Shown piece by piece: positions 35,401 to 48,000 of a DNA stretch of 60,000 nucleotides. Below the pieces are notes generated by a model. That model did not search any database. It had not been told where the DNA came from and was given only the letters and a program-made list of their open reading frames with translations. Position numbers and translations under genes: made by a program. Where the stretch lies: NCBI RefSeq assembly GCF_029227915.1, contig NC_079882.1, forward strand, positions 3,722,001 to 3,782,000, in the 5' to 3' direction. Within the stretch, counting starts at the first letter, position 1; each line of letters starts with the position of its first letter. Source of the stretch: Hydractinia symbiolongicarpus (Eukaryota > Cnidaria > Hydrozoa > Anthoathecata > Hydractiniidae).

Positions 35401-38400
35401 TTTTTCATAAGAAAATCAACAAGTTTACATGAGAAAGTTGTATGTGGAGTCATTAATTTAAGTAAGTACTTGTGGGGCAAACAATATTTTAGGTAAATTA
35501 AATTATGTAAAGTTGAATGGTGACTTATAATGACAATTCTAATGATGTATCATGAAAATCACTTAAAATAATATTCAATATTGTCAAAAATTTAACAGTT
35601 AAACAAATGTTTTAGGAACAATGCTTTATTTATATATATTAATTTAACCAATGGCTGGCAATGATGATGTTAAGAGCTAAACTTGTGGTTTCTCAAATTA
35701 AATCTAAACAAATCACAACCTTCCTTTAAAAAAATTCAAAACGTAAAGTTGAATGGTATTGGTATTGAAACCGAATGCTCCTTTCAATTTGTGAAAAAAT
35801 ACAATGTTGATAAGAAAAAGCATGGAATCGCTGTTTTTCTTTTCTCGAAGAGTCCTGCTAAAGAAGCAGAAACTGATTTTGTATTTATTTCCCTTACTAC
35901 TTTTTATGTTTTTTTCAGTTTGTCCAAGGCCACCATCACGACAATGGATTCCTATAACTCAAAACACCACAAAAAATGGTACCACTTACATTGTGTATTT
36001 TTTTAATATTTAAAAGCATGTGAGTATTCTGTGAACTGTTTGTTCAGTTTATGTCATGCTTCCATCTTAGGAAATTTTACTGTGATGTCATACAATGTAC
36101 TTTGTGATAAATATGCTACTCGTCAAATATATGGATACTGTCCGCAATGGGCTATGGCATGGGAGTATAGAAAAAATGCGATTTTAAAAGAAATCTTGCA
36201 GTTTAATGCAGATATTCTGGCTCTTCAGGTAAAATTCTCTTTAAGTGTTGTAAAAAGGTTTTAAAATACTCTTTGCAAACTTATAGACAAAAAAAATCAT
36301 CAGGAGCAGATAAAATAGTGAGATCCTTCTTAAAAATTTCAATCTCGCAGTGTCCATAGTAATTTTGGTTAAGGCTTGATTGTGTGAAAATACCAAAAAA
36401 GTTGTGTAAGTAGCAAAAATTAACTTCATTGTGATACCTAAAAAGTCATTGTATACAGCTGTATTTAGCTGTTTACGATTTTAGGAAGTGGAAACAGAAC
36501 AATTCTGGAACTTTTTTCTCCCTGAACTGAAGAAAAATGGTTATGAAGGAATTTTTAATGCTAAATCTCGTGCGAAAACTATGTCAGAAGAGGAGAGAAG
36601 ATATGTGGATGGCTGTGCTGTGTTCTGGCATACTTCCAAGTATTTAAAAAGATTCGACTTATTCCATTCCATCAGTTATTTTCCATCACATGTTCTACTT
36701 ATAGGATACTTTTTGTTGTTATAGTAATCAAAATAACAAACCAAAATACATATGCTGTCCATGTCATTAATAATGATAAGGTCGAAATGTCTAAGAAATT
36801 CTATAAACTTCAAGTTTTAAAATTAAACTTTCAAAGAAAGGTTATGCATCGGTCCAAACAAATTAATATCATAATTTTCTGTAAAAAATGTGTTCACAAT
36901 TTCTACTTATCTTTTTGCACTCCCAGTGTGTAATCCAGAAATAAGGGCCTCTAAATCCCAAATGGGAATTTTATCAAAGTGGTCTTAAGTATTATTGAAA
37001 TTTTAATTCTTCACAACTTGCATAAAATGGGCTATAAGTCGCATATTTTGTAGTGAATATAATTAGCTTTTCTAATAAATTGGGAAATTTAGGATGAATT
37101 TTATTTTGAAAAAAGCCGTTTAACAGCTTAATTATAACCGACTTTGATATAATGATACTAGTATAAATACTGACTTCTGCTACTTTTGTTCTGTTCTCAC
37201 CAGTGGAGTATGTGGTACAATGGTTATATTAAAACAACTAAAAAATAATGTAGTATTTATGGCAGACTTAGGTTTTAAATATCATCTGGACACTTGTGTT
37301 GGCTGTTACTTAGCGTTGCAAATTTCACTAGAAATTTTTTAAAAATCTGAGATCTGTTTTGCTAAGTAACTTAAGACAAGTATCCAGTACATTATCAGAC
37401 TGTGCATTTTCTAAGGCTGAGTATTTTTTTATTTTTCAAGATTTGCGCTACTAAAAGAACACTTGGTAGAATTTAGTCAACTTGCAGCTGCACATGCTGA
37501 AGGGGCTGATGATATGGTCAACAGAGTGATGCAAAGAGATAACATAGGTGTTATGGCTTTATTGGAGATGGTGGATGCCGTACCTGAGTTAGACAATACA
37601 AAACCGAAGGTCGTTGTTACCAATGCACACATCCATTGGGATCCACAGTTCAAAGATGTGAAAGTGATTCAAACTGTGATGTTGTTACGAGAGTTGAAAA
37701 CGTTTTTGGATGAAAGCATTCCTGGAGGTAAGCTATAGGATCAGGCTTTCTGCTATATGCATGCACATGCACGTGGAAATGATTTGAGCATGCTATTGAT
37801 AGTACGTGAGAAGTGCAGTGCAAACAAAAGAAAGATCTTAAACATTGAGTTGTACTTCTTTCACACTTTTACATTTTTCTATAGCAGTTACGCATTTTTA
37901 AAATAAAAATAAATGTCATTTATTGAAATCATTTTTCTAAATATAAGAATGACACATTTTATACTGCTCAAATAAATCTTTTGTTTTTTTTTCAGCAAAA
38001 ACGACACCATTCATTATATGTGCTGACATGAATTCCATGGTCGATTCTGGTGTAATAGAGTTCGTGGAGAATTCAAAAATTCCCATGAGTCATCCCGACT
38101 TTCAAAAGTTGCAATATAACGGTTTTCTGTCAAAGTGTTCCGAGAAAGAGAAAAGGGGAAGCGATATTGTTACTCACCCATTTAAGTTGAGTAGAACTGG
38201 AAAGGATAATGAGTTGCCTTTCACAAACTTCACCTATGATTTCACAGGTGTTTTGGATTATATCTTTTATACTAACGAGGAACTATTGCCACTTGGTGAA
38301 TTGGGACCAGTTGATGTAGAATACTTAAAGAAAAACAAAGTTCTCGGATTTCCACACCCGCACTTTCCATCTGACCACATATGCTTGGTTGTGGAGTTCG

Positions 38401-38423
38401 ACTTGAAGTTGCCACTGAGGTAG
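32438..38423 (+). CDS. CNOT6: CNOT6/CNOT6L (CCR4): CCR4-NOT deadenylase catalytic subunit
   Basis: CCR4 is the Mg-dependent EEP-family 3' exonuclease of the cytoplasmic CCR4-NOT complex and shortens mRNA poly(A) tails. Coding exons are 32438-32900, 35919-35978, 36071-36228, 36485-36639, 37441-37727 and 37996-38423, giving 516 residues against about 555 in human. Residues about 50-140 are leucine-rich repeats (LTGLYLRDNGISRIP, LTKLDLSKNKIRSLP), the surface that binds the NOT1/CAF1 module. The nuclease domain follows (FTVMSYNVLCDKYATRQ, then LQ|EVETEQ with the metal-binding glutamate, DGCAVF, NAHIHWDP, CADMNS and PSDH), so all catalytic motifs are intact. Exon 2 supplies the short PRP linker (CPRPPSRQWIP). 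The first ATG at 32438 was chosen; ATG 32477 (MSNGHKYDE) is an alternative. All junctions keep frame. Confidence 0.95.
33751..34065. repeat. 157/158-bp tandem duplication that includes a SINE head
   Basis: The block starting TCTGAAAATTTAAAAGAAAT at 33751 and ending ATTAGTGGTTATAGCTC repeats immediately from 33908. The copies differ only by one T in a T-run. The first copy ends inside the SINE A-box region and the second continues into the full SINE. The duplication therefore postdates the SINE insertion and appears recent. It lies in CNOT6 intron 1. Confidence 0.95.
34036..34392 (+). mobile_element. tRNA-derived SINE in CNOT6 intron 1
   Basis: The head has an A-box-like TAGATTAGTGGTTATAGC and a B-box GGTTCGATTC at tRNA spacing, so RNA polymerase III could read it. 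A G+C-richer body of about 250 bp follows, ending in a (TCTA)n-type tail (ATCTATCTATCTAC). The body composition contrasts sharply with the A+T-rich intron. This is the standard layout of a tRNA-SINE. The family name is not known to me. Confidence 0.8.
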
Positions 38424-38917
38424 TTCAGTAGTCCTATATTTTCTTAAGAAAGTTCACTGGATGTACTTTCTTTTACTTTTTTGTTTCATTGCTATGCCAG
38501 AATTTTTTTGTTATGTCTTAATTGAAGGTATTAGTAATTTCTTATCCTTTGTTAGTAGTATATCTTATTGTACAAAAGTTTTCAATAATTATACTTCTTG
38601 TTTTGGTTAATCTTTATGACAGACTATCAAAATCGAATATTCCTTATTCCCATCAATACAAAATATTTGACTTGTACTATTTCGAAGACGTTCTGATTAG
38701 GGATTATTTCCAAGAAGTTTCGGAATAAATCCACACTACGTCAAAGAGGAAGTTTCCACGTCTTATTCAATTAACCTGTCATAAAGGTAAATCATTACAA
38801 GTCCTGTTTTTAAAAAAACGGTAATACTTGTCATTTTTTCTCAAAAATTTTGTTGAGGGGATACCTTGTTTATATTTGCTAGTGGATTGCTTGGCTCTTT
38901 TTTATCTTACATTGCTG

Positions 38918-38923
38918 AATAAA
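38918..38923 (+). terminator. Poly(A) signal candidate for CNOT6
   Basis: AATAAA lies about 495 nt past the CNOT6 stop codon on the same strand and is followed by T/G-rich sequence. Other weaker signals are possible. Confidence 0.35.
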
Positions 38924-41666
38924 TTAATCATTGTGGTAACATTTTCTCCCTCCCCTGAGTATGTATTATTTTAACAAGGCAATTTTTAAATTGTGTTAAC
39001 ATGTATATATTATAAAGAACATCTTTTCTATTTTGTTTTATTTTGAATATATTGACTCTTTTATCACCGAATGTCTGGACATATTTAACTTGACTTTATT
39101 AGAAAAGAAAAGGATATTTTCACAATATTTTCTTTTGCTTTTGTTTACGTACTGTTTTTGATTAACTGGAATAATTTTGAATAGAATGCATTTTGAGCTA
39201 AAAAACTGACTGTCTGAAGATTAGAATTTTGGTTGGATATATATTTATATTTCAAACGAAGTTGTAATGTGTATATATGCATCTGGAGGATTGTTTGACC
39301 ATATGTTGTGATTATGTGTGACTCACGTTGTGTGTTGTTATCTGTGGTGTTCTATGGTGTGTTTATTTTCCCTATCTATGGAGATGGTTGACCTTTGTCG
39401 CGAAAAGTTTTGTTTTAACGTTTTTAAAAGAATGCGCACAGAAAGTCATGTTTACTTGTTCTTGATTTTTTTTTTGATATCTTCTTCAATAATTTCTTCT
39501 TCGATAATCTTGTTCAACTCACATTTTGTCATTTTGTTTAAAGTCTCTGTATCTACGAAAGTTTTCGCCCTGCTCTCATATCTAATCCTATACTACGGCT
39601 CTGGTAACTTTAGCATTTTGTTTCTCATGTGTTATGAAATGTTAAGTCTTTTAATGTGTAATTATGTCGAAATATTTTAAAGGTTTTTTGATTGGAACTT
39701 TTGTTGTTTCACACATGAGAGCAATTTTATTTGTATTATTTACACGTGAACATAATTTATTTTTTGTCTGTATATAATGCTGCTCGTTGGTTTGAGAAGT
39801 TATCATAAGAAATGCCTTTTTTCTAAAGATAAAAAACAAGAAAAAACATCATATGGCGTAAGATAGCTGGCCTGATTTTTCTTGACATATTTTTATAAAC
39901 CTTTTTGATAGTGGCACAGGATAATTTTGGAACGGTTCTGGGGGTATCCTCTTCGAAAGATAACATATATTTTTATGTGAATTTATGGTGGCAGTGTTCT
40001 GTATGTTTTACTTACAAAATTTTTTGACATATACGAGAGAAAACAATAGAAATATACACTTTTTGTTGTTTCTTTGTTATACGCGTGTTGTACTTATAGA
40101 TTTGAAAACTCAAACTGCCATGAACGTGAGAAGTAAATTCAGTTTGCAAGCGTTCGAATTTCGAGAAATTGACCAAAAGTGATATATAAAGGGGACAAAT
40201 TGTCACTCTAAGGGGTTGAAAAGGACAATAAAAATTACACCAGTAAATATTGAAGTCATGGAAGCCTTAAGTGCTTTTCAGATATTACTTCTGAAGCTAC
40301 GACTAAATTTCCTTGAAAATTTTGCAAATGAATCGAAGAAATCGTGTTTTTAAAAGTATCTTTGCTTATACCGAAATTTTCTTGAATCTTTAACATTTAA
40401 AATGCAACCTCCCCACCCCTTCATCAATATACAATATCATGACATTTTCGATGTCCAGAACCGTTTGTATTAGGTGCTTTGGGTAGTTTAACATTCTCAA
40501 TGGTCCATCAAGTTCCTGGAGTAATTTATACTCCTAAAGCCTGGCTCCCAATGGTGACGTGAGCATAACACAATCCCTGTACGACATAAGCACAAAAACT
40601 TACGTTGTGAATGACAAGATTTTGGGACATTCTTATGCTTGTCATGCTTTCAGCACATTTTGTCTTGCAGTGGGAACCACAAAAACAAGCGTAAGCAAAA
40701 TCATTTTTTCTTACACAAAACTTTCAAGAACATTAACAAGTCGTGAGAGACATCCTGGTGTATGTATGAAAAAATTAAACACGCGTAAACTGAAAATTGT
40801 CTTGAAATGAGATTTGCGATTAGCTGAATGAAAATCATCAACTTAGGGAATGTTTGCCCGATGTTTTAAATAATTTCATGTATTTCTTTTCTTAATACTA
40901 TGTTTTTCTTACTTTCTATGAACAAAAAAACCCCAAAATGTCCAAAAATCTCTTGCTAAATGCTGTGTTTATGTTGAAGGTGGGAACGCGTGTTGTTACG
41001 TTTATGTCACCAGTGGAAACCTCTAAAGCCTACAGCATACGTTCTTAGAGTCTACAAGGGTCGCTAGAGTTATAAGTTCCTCAGAGTTATTGGTTTCTTG
41101 ACTAATTCACTTCCATAGTCTATAAGGTCCCTAGAATTTATGGTACCATGGGAATTTAAAGCTTCGTAAATGGTAGTGAATACATTTCACGAGGTTAAAA
41201 TTTGCTGCCTAAAACCACAAAGAAAGATTAACTCATGTATTAAAAATGCTCGAAGACCAATAATGCTTAGCTATTCAACGAAAAAAAAAGAAGTTAAAAT
41301 AATGTCAAAAAAAACAGATATATAAAGCTAAAAATGTTTTAGGAAACAATAGTTAATACTAAAACATTATTCTCCGTGTCACAGATTTAGTTCTTGGCTG
41401 ATAATGGGCCAAACTCAACAGCACTGATTTTCCCCGAATTTTACTATTAGTATATTTCGCCGGTGTGACCATTGGTGACCATTGGTTATTTTTTGTCTTT
41501 AAAAGTTTTGCTTTGTGTTTCTCTTTTGTTGCAACTGACTCTATGTTAAATAGTTTTATTTCACCCATAACGCGCACTAATACACGAGTTAAAGTTCAAA
41601 TTTAAACACACTTAAAATCATAACTGTTAAGCTCACTTAAAACTCAGTACGAAAGAAACTGTACTG

Positions 41667-41719
41667 CACACTCGATACAATTTCACACTCGATACAATTT
41701 CACACTCGATACAATTTCA
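41667..41719. repeat. 17-bp tandem repeat, three units
   Basis: CACACTCGATACAATTT occurs three times in direct succession starting at 41667, 41684 and 41701, without change. Non-coding. Confidence 0.9.
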
Positions 41720-41814
41720 TTGCATAAAGAAGTTTATATCTTACACAAACAAACTTACTTCATTAATTGAAACAGTTGAAAAAAGTAATTAAAAATAATG
41801 AACATTGTATACTA

Positions 41815-41820
41815 TTTATT
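41815..41820 (-). terminator. Poly(A) signal candidate for SNX25
   Basis: TTTATT on the plus strand reads AATAAA on the minus strand, about 205 nt past the SNX25 stop codon. This is a plausible 3' UTR length. Confidence 0.4.
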
Positions 41821-42024
41821 GACAAAAAATAATATTATACATTTTGTATTCGTATAAAAAAACCTTAAAAATATTTGATAATTGAAGAGTTTTAGATCCC
41901 TTAATTTATATTTGACGACGTTTTCGTTACACAAAACTAAAGGCGGATACAGAAATACCAAAACTGCACGACACTAATCGCTCATATGGTGTAGCAAACA
42001 AAAGACTTTTTTTTAAAAAAAGTA

Positions 42025-45000
42025 TCAAAGCTTATTTTTTTGGTAATCTCCAAAATCGTTAAACTCGGGAGTAAACGTCGGACTTTCAATATCGTTTGCC
42101 GTAATATTCGTCGTTGTTTTGCCGATCTTTTTTTCCAAGCTTGCTAAAACTTCTTTCGATTTTACTTCAGGACATATAGTGACAATAATCAATTCCAACA
42201 TAACCTACAAATGGAAGTAAGATTACAACACTGATGTTAACCATACCAGGAGCATTTTTTATAAAGTTTTGAAAGAGTATGCGGGAAGATACGTGCTGTA
42301 GCAAATTTTACACTCAAAGGGAAACCGAGATATAAAAAAATGTTGGAGCAGACGAGTGTCATTCTGGAAAAAAAATTATGTTAATCAATTCACCTTTATA
42401 ATAACTATGCATTGATGAAGTTTGCACATCCCTTAACAGGTCTAAAATTACTGATGACAGAAAATGTCATAATTTGTGCAGGATAATTAAATCTAAAATT
42501 CTTTAAAAGTTAATATCTTGAAATCAAAAAAAGAAGACTTGTTAACTAACTTTTCACGCTCTATATTATATTTTCAAATTCGTTTTTACCTCGGGTTCCC
42601 TCTAAGTATTTCGCTCTTTTTTTCGAAATAGATTGTCGCAGTTTTGGATTAGCGCATAATTATCGTGAAATATACAATGTTTTTGACGTAATTTTGTTAC
42701 CCAAGGTCGCGAGAACGTTACTGTGTAAGCTTGCTATTAAACATGTGGAGGATTTCTGTTATTGTTGGCCAGTCATGTTGATTTAGAAATTAACAGTATG
42801 AAACGAGATGTCCAAGAAAAGTGAAAATACTATTTAAAAAATTTCACTCTTCCATGTCATTAGTTCGTTCTAACAAAATGTTGTAAAAAGTTAAAACAAC
42901 TCTTACGTAAAATAAGTGCTTGTTCGTTTGTAGATCTTGGATTGCTTCAAACAACTAAAAACCAATAAAATCTCTCTAACAAAGAAATTCATTATTTATG
43001 GTGTAAGTTGAACTGTATGTCCATTAAAGCCTGTTTTACACTAATGAGAGATATCACAGCGGTTTTTGCATATGTTTACCTTTTTAGAAAATACTTACCG
43101 TTTTCTCTCCAATTAAAAAAAATTCAGATATTTACAGCAGTAAATAAAAAGTGAAAGCCTTTGAATTTTTGAGAGAATTTGCCAAGTGAAGATAAGACTA
43201 TAACTAATCAAGTGCAAACTAAGTATATATACCTTCATAAAGCCCAGTTTACCGTTCCGCTTACCAACCAAATTAGCTAAAACATCTAAAAAGAGATTGA
43301 AGTGTATGACGTTTAACATACCTTAGTACTGTTCAGTGATCTAAAAAATGGCTAACATATTTTACCTGGAATGCTTTTCATCATTTTTTCCTTCGCCTGC
43401 TCTCTTGTTCTCAGCTTTTCCTGCATACAAACGTACGGTGTTAATTCTAGTTGAAAATAGAACTTTAACAGGATATACACGTAGCATCTACTACCACTAA
43501 ATTCCAGGCAGATTTATCATAAAAAAATTGCATAAAATATAAAACCTCGTGTTCCATGGTTCAACAACAAAGGACAGAATTCAATTAGTTGTGACGAAGG
43601 GTAAGCAAAAACAAGGGGAAAGAAATAACTTCTTACAAAAAAAATTTAAAAATGTGCTAAAATATTTTTCAATAATAAGCAGAGTCAGATTAAAGTGGTA
43701 TTTTACGTACCAGATCTGTACGTGGTGGTGGGTATGGCGCCAGAATTCCTTTCGGCCACATGGACTGTTTAAAGTTATCAATGTAGTAAATCATCATTGG
43801 TTCAGAAACAAGCCAGCTAATAAACTCTCTCAAATGCCTGAAACGCAAACCACCAATAAATCCGACATGTAGTGAGTAAATAAAGAGAGAGCAAAAACAG
43901 TTAACAATTATAAAAGCAACATTTGTTTACGATACATACCTATTTATTGTACCACCAAACGTGATTTGGACAAAAGTGATTAAAGTTTTTCGAAGTATTT
44001 TGAATACTAAAGAACAAGCACAATATAAAAAAATTGGTATCTTATGGTATTGGAATTCTTGAAAGGTAATGATTTCACAGAAATGATTTTTCCATTAGGT
44101 AAACGACATCATAAAGTTAGAATGATCGATTGTTGGTATCAATCCAACATTGGAAGTGTAACTATCATCATTGGACTTCGGCGAAGAATATAAAAACGCA
44201 AAATAAGTTATTGCGAACAGAAAACATTATAATTTCGTCGTCCCTAATTTTTGTCACAAGATCGACAAAATATGGAACGTTTATGCATTACAATGATTTC
44301 ACCTTTCAAAACATACACATAACTATATTAGATCTTTACACTCAAGGCATTCGAGGGGTTTTATCAGTCTTATAAAACATGATATGTCAACACTAAATTT
44401 ATACGCAAAGAAACTTGCTCAATATTTTTTCCATACAAACAACTACAGTAATAACTCAAATTTGCAATAGATCAAGAAAATTGTTCGAGTTATCGAATGT
44501 TCGAGTTACCGGGGCTTAACTCGAAATTTTGGCAAAAAACGAGAAATACTCGAAAGTTTTCTTTTCTTACTCTGACAATTCAAACATAAACAAAAAATAT
44601 ACAGTACACGTTGTGTGACTAAATCATAAAGTATGTATGACTTTGAAATTTGGTTGAGAATGTATTTATTTTCCACAAGCAATTTATTCTTTCAAAAAGC
44701 AGCTTTCTTGAAACTTTTTACATTTTCTGGAGTTTAACAATCAGATTGGCCCAGGGGACCACTGAAGTAATTCGATTGGAGACTGTTCGAGTTACCGCGA
44801 GCTCGTGTTATCAAGTGACGTTATGAGAAAGTATTAGCAAAAGTTTAAGGGGGATTCAAAAACGGTTCGAGTTACTGGAAGATCGAGTTATCGGGATTAA
44901 ATTGCACTTTATCTCTAAACAGAACCGTTCGAAGCGTGTTTATATGCAGGTAAATGTTTTATCTATTATTTATCTATTAAAGGTAGAAGAGAACGTATAC

Positions 45001-48000
45001 AAAACACAGTTTACAAACAGAACAATTTTTTACCTCCTTTCAATTCAAACACTTCACCAATCAATCTATACATAGGTTCAGCGATTGAATCTTTACTTTC
45101 TTGAGTGCTAAAATAGGTAAGTTATTGAAATATAATGTCACATCTTGTCCATGGTACTAATATGTTAAGTAATCTCCATATATTCAACACTTGCTTAACT
45201 CGAGTTAACTACAATTTATTTAATTCGACAGATAGTAAATTCACTTACCTTTCATCAATGCCTGTGTCCTTAAAAAGAAAGACAAAATAAAATAAAATTT
45301 TTAAATAATAAGTACTTATCCAGATTGCAGAGAGAGAATCTGCAATCCTGTTGTTCATATTTTTTTGGAAAATGAAATTTTTGTGGCCATTTCTCGAAAT
45401 GGACAAAACAGCAACGAACAGTCTGACATATGCTCTAGTCAAAAGGCAGCAAAAGTTCTATTTAGGCAGATATGTGGGTTAGAAACTTTGAAAAATCGCT
45501 AGTCGCAGTTTCTGCAATGTCCGAACAATTAGCGCTACGGCCTGCAAAAGTCCAGAGAAATGAGAAAATAGGCCATGCTGACGTCACCAAGAATTATCAC
45601 AATTTGAAATTTCGTAACAAAATAACGTAAGTATGAATATGATATAAAAAGGATGTAAATCTTTGCTCGTGGGTATTTTTATTTCAATAATTTTTTAGAC
45701 AGCATCTTGGCCTCCTGCATTGGCTTTCACTTTTTATAATTCTTTCTCCGTCCCTTTTTTAAACAAAATAAGTTCTATTTATGATAAAAAACACACACTG
45801 TAATAACAATATACTGTAGCAAACAACTGCTTGTCATCAAAAAATGTCTATTTATTTAATACCAATTTGACCAATTTGAATCACTATTACTAATTTCGTC
45901 AAAAACAGAGAGTGACCATAATGACCGAGAAACGACTGTGTGCATAACATTATGATCAGAAGAATCAGGTACAAATTATTTTTAGTTGGTATCTATCTTT
46001 AACGTGACTTGTTCAATAGAACGCAAGAAAACTATATGTAGACAATAATATAAACAAACATTTACCAATTCATCAGCTTCAACTGCATCTACCAGTATGT
46101 CTGGAAATGACATGTTTTGGAATGAACTAAACAATAGAACAAAATGATGCTTCACAGGTAAAAAAAAGCTAAAAAGGGACAAAAAGAAAATGAAATTGGT
46201 ATTCGATTCGATGAATGAATAAAACATTGGAGATGGAAAAAAAGGGAATTGGGAAATCCGAAATAAAAATGGTCAAAGAATAATATTATCTTACCCTTTA
46301 ATATTCGATATAAAAGACAATGGATTCTTTTTTTCTTTCTGCACACTAAACAATAACAAAAATAGAAACATAAACTTGTGTGAATGAACCAATAAATTAT
46401 AGTTGTAAAAAAGCGTAAGCAAAATAAAAATAATAATTAAAAAATGAAAATAATATGCTGTTTCAGTTAGAACTTATTGCGCTAAGTCTATACGTCATCG
46501 GTTCATTGTTAGTTGCAGGAAGAATGAATTCGAAATAAAAGTTTTTTTACTTCGATTCTAAAAAAAAATTTTCATCAACTGGAGGAGGGGAGGGGTATTC
46601 AAATGGTATGTTCATCTTAAAGGAGGAAAAGGTAACAATGAACAAGGGGTCAGGGGGTCATTTAGCAACGAACAAGGGGAGGAGGTCTATTTGTTATGCA
46701 TAGGTTCCCTCCTTATTTTTCTTTACATGCTTTTTGAATGATTGTTTACGGATATGTGATGACATTTCTTAATAACGGGAAAAGTCGGTTATAATATAGC
46801 TGGATGTGTGAAAATAATAAACACGTAATAATAGTAGTGCTTTTGTGGAAAGAAACAACGTAGCATGGGAAATCATTGTATTACCTTGATTTGAATGACT
46901 GCCCTCTTAAGTATTCTGGACTTGGAATGAGAAAAGTGTATACTTCATCACTTTGACACAACCTTTCATCGCCAAGAATAATCTATTAAAAAAAATCCAT
47001 AGTTTAAATTAATACGCCCGTAAAACATCTATCCCTGTTTTCTTTATTTGACTAATCAAGCGGTTATCTTGGTGGCACAGTTTCCACATCCTGAATAGAA
47101 GCTTTATAAATTTCATACCAGGACCATATTGATAGTAGTCGCAAATGCAACTAAACTTTACAATATGATAAACCTATATGATCGGGTGGTCTCCACTAGT
47201 ACAGAGGAAGAAATTCAGCTTACACAAAAGCTGGGAAATTTAAAGATTAAAATAGGTATGAAAAATGCATACCGTTAGATACTCCTGTAGAGATGACTTT
47301 AATGATTCTAAACTGTCTGATGCTTGTTTTTTATACCAACGTTTTGATGATACTGGAAGTTCTTTACTCATCCACGTGCAGCACTAGAACAATACTTTAA
47401 ATAAAAAAGCAGCAAAAGACGTCCAGTGATAAAATATCATGAAGGTTCCTACTACTATAAAAACAAATCAAAAAAACGGATGTCCAGGTACAAAAAACAT
47501 AATTTTGTAATTTCAAATTTCAAACCACAGGATTGAAATTATTGAAAAAAACAAGTGGTGGTTAACTTCAACTCAAACTATAAATTTTTCTATGCATAAC
47601 TTATGATCCTAATCAGGCAGAACATTATAATAGGAAAATTCATAACAATACAAATGTCAGTGTAATTAAAGCACTACCTCTTTAAGTTTACCGTGCAACC
47701 TTTTAAAGTCCTCCAGTTCTCTAACAACGACCCATCCAGTTGTGGTAGCACCAGGATCTCTTATATTTTCCGCACTATCATCACATGAAACGCAGATAAC
47801 AAAAAGAGGTTGTTCATTTTCAGAATGGTACTAGAAGGTAAAATTAGTACTTTAAGTCGTTGGAAACGTTTTAATTAAAAAAAATATAAGGGGATGCTGC
47901 ATTACTTGAACATTTGAAATAGTTGCTTTCCAATGTCCCAACATTTCACACCAAAGGTCTAAAAAATAAAATATGTTGTTACTAAAAAGAATGTTACTAG

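Larger units (their letters stand above)
38424..42024. other. Convergent intergenic region (CNOT6 and SNX25 3' ends)
   Basis: The CNOT6 and SNX25 genes end towards each other across this 3.6 kb. A plus-strand AATAAA at 38918-38923 may end CNOT6, and a minus-strand AATAAA (TTTATT at 41815-41820) may end SNX25. T-rich chance frames occur (for example 39318-39680) but none looks like a gene. A small 17-bp tandem repeat lies at 41667-41719. Confidence 0.45.

Noticed and set aside
39318-39680. 120-codon hydrophobic plus-strand frame after CNOT6
   Set aside because: T-rich DNA gives a spurious hydrophobic translation; its first codons lack gene-like composition and it lies in the likely 3' flank.
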